From an uncultured Flavobacteriales bacterium (GTDB lineage: Bacteria; Bacteroidota; Bacteroidia; Flavobacteriales; BACL11), in NCBI GenBank assembly GCA_913031595.1, contig CAJWCP010000008.1, forward strand, positions 1 through 51,385: a stretch of DNA of 51,385 bases, read 5' to 3'. The first letter of the stretch is position 1; the number at the start of each line of letters is the position of its first letter. The notes below the pieces were generated by a model. The model saw nothing but the letters and a program-made list of their open reading frames with translations. It did not search any database and was not told the DNA's origin. This document shows, piece after piece, positions 28,110 to 38,488 of the stretch. The position numbers and the translations under genes are program-made.

Positions 28110-28948
28110 AATATGTCTCTAAGTTTAAATGTCTCTTTTAATCGCACGCCTTTATTAGTATGCATAACTGTGCAACATTCATAATTATAATCGTGTTCCA
28201 AAAATAAAATATATTCTTTATCAGCTGCAATATTTAGAAATTTTTCTTTTTCACTTAATGTTAGTAAAGGCCGTGTGTCATATCCCATAACATAAGGCAA
28301 AGGAATATGACCAATGCTTGGTAAAAGATCTGCCATAAAGACTATAGTCTTATTCTTATAATGAATATGAGGAATCATCTGTGACTCGGTATGTCCATTA
28401 ACAAATAATATTGAAATATTATTGAAAAAATCTAAATCATTCTCAATAAAATAAAGCCTTCCTGATTCTTGAATAGGTAATATATTCTCAGGTAAAAACG
28501 ATGCTTTCTCTCTGTTATTTGGAGAAAGCGCCCATAATAAATGTTTCTTACTTACCCAGTATTTTGCATTCTTAAAAGCCAACTCAAAACCAGAATTATC
28601 TTTCTTTCGTTTAACACTACCTCCACAATGATCAAAATGTAAATGAGTTAAAAACACATCAGTAATATCATCAGCACAAAAACCATATTTTGCTAAAGAA
28701 GTATGTAAATCAATATCTCCATGTAAGTAATAATGTCTAAGAAATTTTTCATCTTGTTTGTCTCCTATTCCATTGTCGATTAACATCAATCTATCATGAT
28801 CTTTAATTAATAGACAACGCATGGCCCAAGAACAAAGATTATTAGAGTCAGCAGGATTAGTTTTACTCCATAAAACCTTTGGAACAACACCAAACATAGC
28901 TCCTCCATCTAATTTAAAATAACCTGTTTCTATTGTATACAATTGCAT
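28106..28948 (-). CDS. MBL-fold metallo-hydrolase
   Basis: 'DVFLTHLHFDHCGG' (HxHxDH), 'LMLIDNGIGDK', 'FVNGHTESQMIP', 'FMADLLPS'. Start likely at the internal Met 'MQLYTIETG'. Confidence 0.92.
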   Translation of the reverse strand: MQLYTIETGYFKLDGGAMFGVVPKVLWSKTNPADSNNLCSWAMRCLLIKDHDRLMLIDNGIGDKQDEKFLRHYYLHGDIDLHTSLAKYGFCADDITDVFLTHLHFDHCGGSVKRKKDNSGFELAFKNAKYWVSKKHLLWALSPNNREKASFLPENILPIQESGRLYFIENDLDFFNNISILFVNGHTESQMIPHIHYKNKTIVFMADLLPSIGHIPLPYVMGYDTRPLLTLSEKEKFLNIAADKEYILFLEHDYNYECCTVMHTNKGVRLKETFKLRDIL

Positions 28949-29022
28949 GTTAGTAAAATTTATAGAGTCAAAAATAATAAATGTCATTAATCTTTAATTT
29001 AGTTTCCAAAACAATTTATTAA

Positions 29023-30342
29023 ATGAAAATCCATTTAATAGCAATTGGAGGTAGTGCAATGCATAATCTAGCATTATCCTTACATCACAAAGGGTATATA
29101 GTTACCGGTTCCGATGATAAAATATTTGAACCTAGTAAAACTAGATTAAAAAAATTTAACTTATTACCCAAAAATACAGGATGGTTCCCTAATAAAATAA
29201 CAAAAGAATTGGATTGCATAATTTTAGGCATGCATGCTAAAGAAGATAATCCTGAACTCTTAAAAGCTCAAAAATTAAAAATACCTATCTTCTCCTATCC
29301 TGAATATATTTATAATCAAAGTAAAAATAAAAAAAGGATAGTAATCGGAGGGAGTCATGGGAAAACCTCTATAACAGCAATGATATTACACGTGCTACAT
29401 AAATCAAATATTGATTGTGATTACCTAATAGGTGCTCAATTAAAAGGGTTCAGCACAATGGTTAGACTGACTAATGCGCCTGTAATTATTCTAGAAGGAG
29501 ATGAATATCTAAGTTCATCTATTGATAGAAGGCCAAAATTTCATTTATACAAACCTCACATTGCTGTACTCACAGGAATCGCCTGGGACCATATAAATGT
29601 ATTTCCTACATACAATATATATTTCGATCAATTTAGAATATTTAAGAATATGATCCAAGAAACTCTAATATACTGTGCAGAAGAAAAAGAATTATTAAAA
29701 CTTATAGGAGAAGGTGTGTCGTGTAAATCAATTGCTTATAAGACACCTCAACATAAAATACTGAATGGCATAACTAAAATAGGAAATACTAATCTAAAAA
29801 TATTTGGAAAACATAACCTGCAAAACCTAGAGGCTGCAAGATTAATTTGCAATGAATTAGGAGTGAAAAATAAAGAATTCTATATAAATATCGCTTCTTT
29901 TAAAGGAGCAAATAAAAGATTAGAATTAGTAAAAAGTAATAAAAATACTGCTATTTATAAAGACTTTGCTCATTCTCCATCAAAACTAAAAGCAACTTGT
30001 TTAGCTATGAAAAAACAATTCCCAAAAAGAAAATTAATAGCTTGTATGGAATTACATACTTTTAGTAGTCTTAATAAAAAATTCTTAAAACAATATAAAG
30101 GATGTATGGATGATGTTGACATTCCTGTTATCTATTTTAATGAGAAATCTATCAAACACAAAAATATGGATCCAATCGAGAAAAAAGAAATATATCATGC
30201 CTTTAATAATCAAAAATTATTAATCTTCTCTGACTCAAAAAAATTAACCATCTATTTAAAATCAATAAAAGAAACAAATTATAACTTATTAATGATGAGC
30301 TCTGGTGAATTCAATGGAATCAAATTTGATTCACTAATATAA
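29023..30342 (+). CDS. mpl: Mur-ligase family peptidoglycan synthetase (Mpl-like)
   Basis: 'KIHLIAIGGSAMHNLALSLHHKGYIVTGSDD', 'VIGGSHGKTSITAMILHVL', 'ILEGDEYLSS', 'LTGIAWDHINVFPTY', 'YKDFAHSPSKLKAT'. Confidence 0.87.
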   Translation: MKIHLIAIGGSAMHNLALSLHHKGYIVTGSDDKIFEPSKTRLKKFNLLPKNTGWFPNKITKELDCIILGMHAKEDNPELLKAQKLKIPIFSYPEYIYNQSKNKKRIVIGGSHGKTSITAMILHVLHKSNIDCDYLIGAQLKGFSTMVRLTNAPVIILEGDEYLSSSIDRRPKFHLYKPHIAVLTGIAWDHINVFPTYNIYFDQFRIFKNMIQETLIYCAEEKELLKLIGEGVSCKSIAYKTPQHKILNGITKIGNTNLKIFGKHNLQNLEAARLICNELGVKNKEFYINIASFKGANKRLELVKSNKNTAIYKDFAHSPSKLKATCLAMKKQFPKRKLIACMELHTFSSLNKKFLKQYKGCMDDVDIPVIYFNEKSIKHKNMDPIEKKEIYHAFNNQKLLIFSDSKKLTIYLKSIKETNYNLLMMSSGEFNGIKFDSLI

Positions 30343-30348
30343 AAAATG

Positions 30349-30422
30349 TGACTCTGGAGGGAGTCGAACCCCCAACCTCCTGATCCGTAGTCAGGTGCTC
30401 TATCCAATTAAGCTACAGAGCC
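30349..30422 (-). tRNA. tRNA-Arg (anticodon ACG)
   Basis: Minus strand GGCTCTGTAGCTTAATTGGATAGAGCACCTGACTACGGATCAGGAGGTTGGGGGTTCGACTCCCTCCAGAGTCA; complete cloverleaf, anticodon loop CTACGGA, no encoded CCA. Confidence 0.97.
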
Positions 30423-30447
30423 TCTCATTTTAAATTAAAAATATAAA

Positions 30448-30717
30448 TTATAGAATTTTAACATCTAATCCATAAAGTATTAAATCTTCCTTAATTAGTT
30501 CTAAATCAGAAGAAATACCTGTAAGAACTTCACAACTACCTTTATAATGTGTGAGTAACGCACATTGTTCAGCCTGAATAGCGGTATGATCACATAACGA
30601 CATTAGGCAATCAATAACATGCTCAAATGTATTATAATCATCATTAATTAGAACTAAAGTTTTATCATCAACCTTTCCTGCAGTAGTCTTAGAAAGATAA
30701 TTAGGAATCTGTTTCAT
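30448..30717 (-). CDS. clpS: ATP-dependent Clp protease adaptor ClpS
   Basis: 'LVLINDDYNTFEHVIDCLMSLCDHTAIQAEQCALLTHYKGSCEV' matches the ClpS core. Confidence 0.93.
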   Translation of the reverse strand: MKQIPNYLSKTTAGKVDDKTLVLINDDYNTFEHVIDCLMSLCDHTAIQAEQCALLTHYKGSCEVLTGISSDLELIKEDLILYGLDVKIL

Positions 30718-30723
30718 ACCAAA

Positions 30724-31356
30724 CTATTTTGAGCCAAATATAACTTTTGTTTCTTCCCCTCTAATTAATCTCTCAATATTTTTTTGATGAGTTATTAACG
30801 ATAAAAAAGGAAGAAAGACAGCAAATAGATTAAGAGATATAATAGAAGACTGTAAAATAAATATAACAATAATAGGAAAAGCAAACGAAGCGAGTATTGA
30901 AGATACAGAAACATATCTTGTAATGAAGAGTACTAATAAAAAAACAATAATAGAATAAAAAGCAGCCTCAGCTTCTAAAGCAATTATAAGTCCTAAAAGA
31001 CTAGCAATTCCTTTACCCCCTCTAAATCCAATATAAATTGGAAAAATATGACCTATAACCGCAGCTATACCAAAGGCTATCTTCGTTTCAAATAATAATT
31101 CAGGACTAGAAATAGCTGTAATAGAAAATAAATCAACTAAAGAGACCGCTAACCAAGTTTTAAATATATCAAACAATAAAACAATGATACCAATTTTATA
31201 TCCTAAAACACGAAAAGCATTTGTAGCACCTGAATTACCTGAACCAAATTCACGAATATCAATACTATAAAAAAATCTACCAATCCAAAAGGCTGAAGGA
31301 ATAGCTCCTAAGAGATAGGATAATATAAAGAATAATATAACTTGTTCTGAAACCAT
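30724..31356 (-). CDS. plsY: Glycerol-3-phosphate acyltransferase PlsY
   Basis: 'LLGAIPSAFWIGR', 'DIREFGSGNSGATNAFRVLG', 'GHIFPIYIGFRGGKGIAS'. Confidence 0.95.
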   Translation of the reverse strand: MVSEQVILFFILSYLLGAIPSAFWIGRFFYSIDIREFGSGNSGATNAFRVLGYKIGIIVLLFDIFKTWLAVSLVDLFSITAISSPELLFETKIAFGIAAVIGHIFPIYIGFRGGKGIASLLGLIIALEAEAAFYSIIVFLLVLFITRYVSVSSILASFAFPIIVIFILQSSIISLNLFAVFLPFLSLITHQKNIERLIRGEETKVIFGSK

Positions 31357-31373
31357 TTAAAAATTTGTAAATT

Positions 31374-34300
31374 TTAATATTTATTCTTCACCATATCAAG
31401 AAATGTCTCAATACTAAAATCATTAGACACAGTAGAATAACTATAATCCCTCTCTCCTTTTTTACCTTTATTTTTACGTTTAGAATCAGAAATATTATCT
31501 ATCACATCAATAAAATCAGGATTAGTAGACCACGCTAACATTGTACCATCCTGATATTGAAAATAATATTCATCATATAATTCTGTTTCTAAATAAACTG
31601 TTAAAACGTCAGACTTAATTCCCTTCTCAATAATAACATATCCTTCTAACAAAGCATGAGTTTCTGTATCATGAATATTACCTAACCAAATTTCTCCTCT
31701 AGATATATATGCCTTATTAACATTATCCCAAATAAAATTTGCCTTTGTAAAAGCAAGTGAATAATTCATTTCCTTAGGAAACTTCTTACCATACGTATCA
31801 TCCATTTCTAAATTAAATAGAGTTTCCTCTCCTTTCTTTCCTCCAAATAATCTAGAAATGTTATAAGAAAAAAGACTGTCATATTCAAAAAACCCATCAC
31901 CAGGAGCCGAATAAATATCTTGTGCCATTATATCCATAGCCTCTTTAGAAAATGGAAAATCAATCATTAAAAAACCATTGAAATCAGTTTTATTAATAAG
32001 CAAATCATGCGAGAAAAAACCTAAAGATCGCAAATCTATTTGTCCCAAATCTAAATTAAGATCAAATACACCTTTACCTTCAACTTTGCAAACTTTATCG
32101 TATAAAATATATTGATTAGACAAAGAGTCTAAGCCACCAAGAACATATCTTTGATTTTTATTATCATACATTAGAGTAGAAGAAGCACCAACAACTTCCA
32201 AATCAATAGAATTCTCTTTTTTACTTAAAAAAGTAGTGTAAAAATTAGATTCATCTAAACCTAAAATTAATGAAGAGGATAATAAATTATTACTATCATC
32301 ATAAAGATCATCACCTAAAGAAAATTGAACATCTTTTGGGTTAATTGAAGATCGAAACTTAACCCATTCTTGACTAATTAGATTACACTCATGATTAGCT
32401 TTAAAATAACCATCAAAAATTAAATCTTTATCATTAGAAATAAGTTCTATAGAACCTTTAAAATGAAATTTACTATCAATATGAAAAGGATTATTATTCT
32501 TAACGGTAGAATACGCGGTTGTAATATTATCCTGATTAAGGATAATCTTATCAAAAAATATCTCTTGTTGATTACTCATACCATCTTCATATGTATAATA
32601 ACCATTAGCAGAATAAACGTTTGAAGACTTTATATCTACATTAGAATGCATAAATGTGTGATATCTATCTACACTATCAACTATAACAGTCGCATCCTTT
32701 AACGTATTTAACAATCCTTTCTTAGATACAGTTATAATACCAGAATTAGGTTGAATAATAGCATCTGCTATAAAGAATTCATCAACACCTCCCGCATGAA
32801 TAATATAATCACTTAGATTATAACTGGCTGACTTAGCAACAAAAGTTAGAGAGTCTTGTTCTGTAGCTGTAGAAATGAATCTTGATCCAGAAGAAAGAGA
32901 TGAACTATTATCTCCCAAAGTTAATTCTGAATTATCCATATCCCATTGTAACTTATCTATATAACATATATATTGATTTGTTGGAAAATCTACATATGAA
33001 CCTATACCGTTTGAATAAAAGATTCCCTCACGTAAATTAAGGTCAATATGTGAACGCAAATTAGTTGCAGAAAATGCTACACCTCCATTATCTTCATAAA
33101 CACTTAAAGAGGCTGTATCAGCTCCAAACCAATTAGCATTATAAGAAAAGAAATCGGAATACAACTCAGCCTTATCTAATTTAAGTGTACCTGAACCCGT
33201 TAATCCTGTAGGCTGCATTAGCAAATCACCATTAAATATTGCTCTATTATTAAAAATATTAAAACTATCTTTCTCTTCATAAATTTGTAATTTATCTAAA
33301 TATGGCATAAAATGCGCATAAGTTTCTCTACTTGATACTTCAGGAAATTCAATACCATCAGTCACTTCTTCTATATTAATAGAACTTGTGTGAAAATTAG
33401 AAGAATCTGGAAAAAATAAAATTTTATTACTTGAAGCTTCTGCCGACAAATATTCAATATCACCTCTCCCTATCAAACCGTCATTGCTTAGATGTATTAA
33501 ATCAGTAAACATGCCTTTTCCAGAATAAATAGGCATCCCTTTTTGAGATGTTTTTCTTTTAAAACCTAATGAATAATCCGGTTGTAATTTTAATGTATCA
33601 ATAAACGTCGGGAAAATACCAGCTGAATTAAAGGAACCTGGAAAAGTTAGACCCTCTCCCGTATAATCATTTAGACTATCTATTTCAAATGGTTGTAAAT
33701 GAAAGAAAAAATTATCTCTATTATAAACTCCATTAAAAATAGATTTATCATCATAAAACACATATGAATCTTCAAAAGATCTAAAAATTGGAAAATTAGG
33801 AAAACTATCCTTAGACATGCCTGACTTATTATTAGGATGATCAATTATCAGATCACCTGTAACTGCCTCAATAAGTGTTCTAACCGAAGTAAGAATTTTA
33901 TTTCCATGGTCATCCTCCTTTATCGGAGAAATAGGAACTGACAATTGTACTGCCTCAATCTTATTAAGATCAATCTTAAAATCATCATAATTAAAATAAA
34001 ACTTACTTCCAAAAAGATTAAGTCTTCCTTTTCCTGCATAAACTTGTCCGTTAAACAACATATCTCTATTTTTCTTCATAATCAATTTGCCATTTTGAGG
34101 ATAAATAGAAACAGCTTGCGAACTACTTAATTCTATCTTAGGGACACCAAGAATATTTAAGTCTTTTGTTCTTAGGTCTAACGCTGCATTCACCAATTTT
34201 CTCTCTCCTTTAATTACATAATCTCCTGCATTCACCTCAGAACGGAACACTATAACATCATAATCAGACTTTCCTATATATGCATCAATATAATGATATA

Positions 34301-35837
34301 ACATTGGTTCTACAACAAAAAAATCATTTGATGAATCATAAAAAAGAAAACCTTGCTCAACAAGAGGAAATAAATATGATCGCATCTGACTCTCTGACAA
34401 GCGCATAGAGTTAGCAAATTCTGCAATAGTAAAGCGATCATTATTAGATTGTTTGACATAATTATTAATAACAAACAAAGGATTTATTTTATCTATACCA
34501 CGTAAAGATTCAAAACGTGACTCAAAATACATGTCAGTTGATTCAAAATCTACAACAGATCGAGCTGTACCTGGTAGAGCCCCAAAAGTAATAATATCAC
34601 TGTCTATATTCCATTCTAAAAATTCAAAATTCATCTTCAACTTATGATAAGTGTTAATCATAGAAGGAGAAGAATGGTTTTCTTTACAATAAAGCTCCAG
34701 TCTTCTAGAACCATTAAGATATTTAAAACGAATATTAGAATGATAAATTGAATCCTGATCAAAAAATATTTTAACACTCGATTCATTAGAAGATATTTTA
34801 TCAGGAGTAATACTAAATCTCTGAGCATTTGCTACAAAAAATTCTTTACCCTCTTTTTTAAATATTACACTTGCTTTTAAATCTCCACCATCTGCAATAA
34901 AATCTTTTCCTGATATTTTATATCCTCCTTTATAATCAACATTAGGGAAAATTTCTTCAATTCTAATATCTCTACTATACGAAGTAAATTGAGGATAAGC
35001 CTCATTCTTCTGACCTAATACTAATCTATTTTCTACTTGACCAAGGATTCCTTCTTTAAAAATATACTTATTATAAAATATTGAAGAATCAGCAACTATC
35101 TTATTATTCCTAGTGTCAATATTATAATTGGAGAGCTGAGCATAGACTGAGTCTACAGATAAACCTCTCTTCTGCCAATTAATTATACCATCACCACCTA
35201 CCCATCTACTTGACAAAGGATAATAAACACCTCTTGTATTAAACACATCCATTCTATTACCAAAAGACAAGCAACTAACATTAGTCTTATCAGAAAAAGA
35301 AACTGAAGGCTTGTTTTTTTCAAATGTAAAGACATAATCTTTAGAACTAACAATCCATTCAGTAGATTTACTAGAACGAAGAGTTCCCTTTTTAAGCAAT
35401 TTATTGGTAAATGAACAAAAAATAAGAAACTTCTTAGGACTCAAATTAGTAATAGTTTGTTTGGCAACAGAGGACCATTGTAAAAGAAATTTATCAGTTT
35501 TGTTATATCTTTTAATAACAAGTATAGTCTCCAGAAAAGATTTAAAATGAGGTGTTGACCTACATTTCTTTTCAAGCATATTATTTGATATATTAATAAT
35601 AAGTTCCTTCTCTGATAAAGAAAATGACTGACTTTCTTTCTTAAAATCTTTTAAAATATTTTTTAATTCAGACTTTTGAGAAGTATTCATAAAGTCTTCT
35701 AACTCCATAATAAAAGCAGGAAAATCTAACGTAAACTGTTTTATCTTATCTCTCTTTTGAGTAAAAGAATTTGAAATAAAAACTAAATTAAAAATTATAA
35801 AAAGAATTAACCCTTTCTTAAATGTATCATTTCCCAT
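31374..35837 (-). CDS. Large exported beta-rich protein of unknown function (1487 aa)
   Basis: Single intact ORF with signal-peptide-like N-terminus 'FKKGLILFIIFNLVFISNSFTQ'; long series of short strand-like repeats; no recognised T9SS sorting domain. Confidence 0.85.
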   Translation of the reverse strand: MGNDTFKKGLILFIIFNLVFISNSFTQKRDKIKQFTLDFPAFIMELEDFMNTSQKSELKNILKDFKKESQSFSLSEKELIINISNNMLEKKCRSTPHFKSFLETILVIKRYNKTDKFLLQWSSVAKQTITNLSPKKFLIFCSFTNKLLKKGTLRSSKSTEWIVSSKDYVFTFEKNKPSVSFSDKTNVSCLSFGNRMDVFNTRGVYYPLSSRWVGGDGIINWQKRGLSVDSVYAQLSNYNIDTRNNKIVADSSIFYNKYIFKEGILGQVENRLVLGQKNEAYPQFTSYSRDIRIEEIFPNVDYKGGYKISGKDFIADGGDLKASVIFKKEGKEFFVANAQRFSITPDKISSNESSVKIFFDQDSIYHSNIRFKYLNGSRRLELYCKENHSSPSMINTYHKLKMNFEFLEWNIDSDIITFGALPGTARSVVDFESTDMYFESRFESLRGIDKINPLFVINNYVKQSNNDRFTIAEFANSMRLSESQMRSYLFPLVEQGFLFYDSSNDFFVVEPMLYHYIDAYIGKSDYDVIVFRSEVNAGDYVIKGERKLVNAALDLRTKDLNILGVPKIELSSSQAVSIYPQNGKLIMKKNRDMLFNGQVYAGKGRLNLFGSKFYFNYDDFKIDLNKIEAVQLSVPISPIKEDDHGNKILTSVRTLIEAVTGDLIIDHPNNKSGMSKDSFPNFPIFRSFEDSYVFYDDKSIFNGVYNRDNFFFHLQPFEIDSLNDYTGEGLTFPGSFNSAGIFPTFIDTLKLQPDYSLGFKRKTSQKGMPIYSGKGMFTDLIHLSNDGLIGRGDIEYLSAEASSNKILFFPDSSNFHTSSINIEEVTDGIEFPEVSSRETYAHFMPYLDKLQIYEEKDSFNIFNNRAIFNGDLLMQPTGLTGSGTLKLDKAELYSDFFSYNANWFGADTASLSVYEDNGGVAFSATNLRSHIDLNLREGIFYSNGIGSYVDFPTNQYICYIDKLQWDMDNSELTLGDNSSSLSSGSRFISTATEQDSLTFVAKSASYNLSDYIIHAGGVDEFFIADAIIQPNSGIITVSKKGLLNTLKDATVIVDSVDRYHTFMHSNVDIKSSNVYSANGYYTYEDGMSNQQEIFFDKIILNQDNITTAYSTVKNNNPFHIDSKFHFKGSIELISNDKDLIFDGYFKANHECNLISQEWVKFRSSINPKDVQFSLGDDLYDDSNNLLSSSLILGLDESNFYTTFLSKKENSIDLEVVGASSTLMYDNKNQRYVLGGLDSLSNQYILYDKVCKVEGKGVFDLNLDLGQIDLRSLGFFSHDLLINKTDFNGFLMIDFPFSKEAMDIMAQDIYSAPGDGFFEYDSLFSYNISRLFGGKKGEETLFNLEMDDTYGKKFPKEMNYSLAFTKANFIWDNVNKAYISRGEIWLGNIHDTETHALLEGYVIIEKGIKSDVLTVYLETELYDEYYFQYQDGTMLAWSTNPDFIDVIDNISDSKRKNKGKKGERDYSYSTVSNDFSIETFLDMVKNKY

Positions 35838-36640
35838 TTATTCTTATGTTTTGAGCAAACTAATTGAAAATCAAATTTTTCTATCTCCTGCAAAATCAAC
35901 TCTATATCTTGCCTTAAAAAACCACTAAGTAATATATCTGCTTTATCTTGAACTAAATTAAAATACTTCTGAATATCTTTCAAAATCACATTTCGATTAA
36001 TATTTGCTAATAGGACATCAAAATTATTATTACTAATATCTTCTACACTTCCTTTTAAAAATTTAATATTTGAAACCTTATTTAATTGCGCATTCTCATG
36101 TGCGTTCTCAAATGCCCATTGATCAACATCTACTCCCAACACGTCTAATGCTCCTAACTTAGAAGCCAAAATAGACAATATACCTGTGCCGTATCCAACA
36201 TCAATCACATTCTTATTATTAAAAGATATATCAAACATTTGATTCATCATTAAAGCTGTAGTTTCATGATGACCTGTACCAAATGACATTTTTGGATTAA
36301 TAATAATTTCATGTTTTACTAATGAAGGAACTGAATGAAAATCAGCACGCACAACACATTTTTCATTAATATAAACAGGTGAAAAAGCAGACTCCCATTC
36401 TTTATTCCAATTCTGATTCTCAACAGCTGAAATAGCAAAAGAAATATCAGTTTCTTTTTTCACATCATTAATAATACTCAAGAGAGAATCTTTATCTAAT
36501 AAATCTGTCTGAATGTAAGCTTTTAAGCTATTATCATCTTGCATATAGGCTTCAAAATTAATTTCATTCAATTGAGCAACTAAAATATCCGCAAAAGGAA
36601 TAAATTCTTTGAATGTAACATCTAACTCGGTATACTTCAT
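35807..36640 (-). CDS. prmA: Ribosomal protein L11 methyltransferase
   Basis: 'IINPKMSFGTGHHETTALMM', 'NVIDVGYGTGILSILASKLGALDVLGVDVDQWAFENAHENAQLN', 'VLLANINRNVI'. Confidence 0.95.
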   Translation of the reverse strand: MKYTELDVTFKEFIPFADILVAQLNEINFEAYMQDDNSLKAYIQTDLLDKDSLLSIINDVKKETDISFAISAVENQNWNKEWESAFSPVYINEKCVVRADFHSVPSLVKHEIIINPKMSFGTGHHETTALMMNQMFDISFNNKNVIDVGYGTGILSILASKLGALDVLGVDVDQWAFENAHENAQLNKVSNIKFLKGSVEDISNNNFDVLLANINRNVILKDIQKYFNLVQDKADILLSGFLRQDIELILQEIEKFDFQLVCSKHKNKWEMIHLRKG

Positions 36641-37401
36641 TCAAATGAATTAATAATTGATAAAAAACTAGCTGCAGATAAAGAAGCGCCTCCTATTAAA
36701 CCTCCATCAATATCTTTTTCTGCAAATAAATCAGATGCATTATTAGCATTACAACTACCTCCATAAATAATAGAAATATTTTCTGCAGTCTGAGAATTAT
36801 ATTTTTCTAATATTAATTTTCTAATAAAACTATGCATCTCTTGTGCTTGCTCAACAGTAGCGTTCACTCCGGTACCTATTGCCCATATTGGCTCATAAGC
36901 GATAATAATATTAGACATCTTGCTTTCTAATTCTTCTATGCTAAATAAGCTCTCTGATAATTGAGATCTAATCCAATCAAAATGCTGCTGCTTATTTCTT
37001 TGTTCTAAACTTTCTCCACAACAAAATATAACCTTCAAATCATTAGATAAAGCCTTAATAACCTTCTTTTTAAGAAGTTGATTGTCTTCATCAAAATATG
37101 CCCTTCTCTCAGAATGTCCCACGATAACATATTCAACATCAATAGACTTAAGCATAGAAGCAGCTACTTCTCCAGTAAACGCCCCTTTATCTCGCACACT
37201 ACAATCCTGAGAGGCTACTGAAACATGCTGACTATTCATACATAAACCTAAAATATCACTTATATATATATAAGAAGGAGCAAGTATAATTTGTGTTAAA
37301 GCATTAACATTTATCTCTAATAATAACTGTTTTACTAAAGATATTGCCTCTTCCTTGTCTAAATTCATCTTCCAATTTCCTGCTACTATATTTTTTCTCA
37401 T
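36637..37401 (-). CDS. tpiA: Triosephosphate isomerase
   Basis: 'VAGNWKMNLD', 'VIVGHSERRAYF', 'IIAYEPIWAIGTG', 'IIYGGSCNANNASDLF', 'DGGLIGGASL'. Confidence 0.98.
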   Translation of the reverse strand: MRKNIVAGNWKMNLDKEEAISLVKQLLLEINVNALTQIILAPSYIYISDILGLCMNSQHVSVASQDCSVRDKGAFTGEVAASMLKSIDVEYVIVGHSERRAYFDEDNQLLKKKVIKALSNDLKVIFCCGESLEQRNKQQHFDWIRSQLSESLFSIEELESKMSNIIIAYEPIWAIGTGVNATVEQAQEMHSFIRKLILEKYNSQTAENISIIYGGSCNANNASDLFAEKDIDGGLIGGASLSAASFLSIINSFE

Positions 37402-37405
37402 TTTA

Positions 37406-38479
37406 TTAAATTCTTACACGAGGATCAAGCCACCCGTAAATTAAATCAACTAGTATATTTATCACAACAAAAAGTAAGGCTATCAATAGTACCGATCCCA
37501 TAATAACAGGAAGATCCATTTTATTTAAAGAATCCACTATTTCTTTGCCTATACCATTCCAGCCAAATATATATTCAACAAATACAGCTCCAGCAAGCAA
37601 AGAAGCAAACCATCCAGAAATAGCTGTAACTACTGGATTCAAAGCATTAGTTAAAGCATGTTTAATAATTATCACAACATTACTTAAACCTTTTGCTCTT
37701 GCTGTACGTATATAATCCATAGAAAAGACATCTAAAAGCGAACTTCTAGACAATTGAATAATAACAGCTAAAGGACGAATGCCTAACGTAATTGCTGGTA
37801 GTATTAAATTCTTCAATTCTAATGACAATCCTCTTCCATAATCGTCAACTTCAAATAAACTGCCCGTCATAGAAAGACCTGTATAAGCATGCAGAATAAA
37901 ACCAAAAATCCACGCTATCAATATGGAAGCAAAAAAAGAAGGAAGAGACATTCCTAAAGCTGAAATAAATAAAATCAACTTATCTAAAAATGTATCTTTA
38001 TATATAGCTGAAAGAATTCCCAATAATAAACCTATTAATAATGCTATCAATATTGCAGAAAATGCTAAAACAAATGTATTTTTAAAAGTTCTAGAAATAA
38101 TAGAAACAACAGATTCTCCTGCACTAACGAAAGACTCTCTTAAATAAGGAATCTTAGCAACAACTGTCATTTCTAATATTGAAAATAACTTAACATAGTC
38201 ATACTTATTAGTTTCTAATGATGTAAAATCTTCTGTATCATTAGAATGAATTGAAAAAGGAGAAACATCATTAATGTACATAAAATATTGTTCAATAATA
38301 GGTCTGTCAAATCCATATTTATGCTTAATAACAGCTAATTGTTCTGCATCTTCTCGTTTATCTAGCATCATACGAGCGGGGTCAGCAGGTAAAATATTAA
38401 ATAAAAAGAAGACTACAGTAAGTACGCCCCATAAAACTATACTTCCATAAATTAATTTTCTAATAACAAATAAAATCAC
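37406..38479 (-). CDS. ABC transporter permease (DppB/OppB-like)
   Basis: 'RKLIYGSIVLWGVLTVVFFLFNILPADPARMMLD', 'YGFDRPIIEQYFMYI', 'LSRSSLLDVFSMDYIRTARAKGLSNVVIIIKHALTNALNPVV', 'VFVEYIFGWNGIGKEIVDSL'. Confidence 0.93.
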   Translation of the reverse strand: MILFVIRKLIYGSIVLWGVLTVVFFLFNILPADPARMMLDKREDAEQLAVIKHKYGFDRPIIEQYFMYINDVSPFSIHSNDTEDFTSLETNKYDYVKLFSILEMTVVAKIPYLRESFVSAGESVVSIISRTFKNTFVLAFSAILIALLIGLLLGILSAIYKDTFLDKLILFISALGMSLPSFFASILIAWIFGFILHAYTGLSMTGSLFEVDDYGRGLSLELKNLILPAITLGIRPLAVIIQLSRSSLLDVFSMDYIRTARAKGLSNVVIIIKHALTNALNPVVTAISGWFASLLAGAVFVEYIFGWNGIGKEIVDSLNKMDLPVIMGSVLLIALLFVVINILVDLIYGWLDPRVRI

Positions 38480-38488
38480 ATTGATTTT

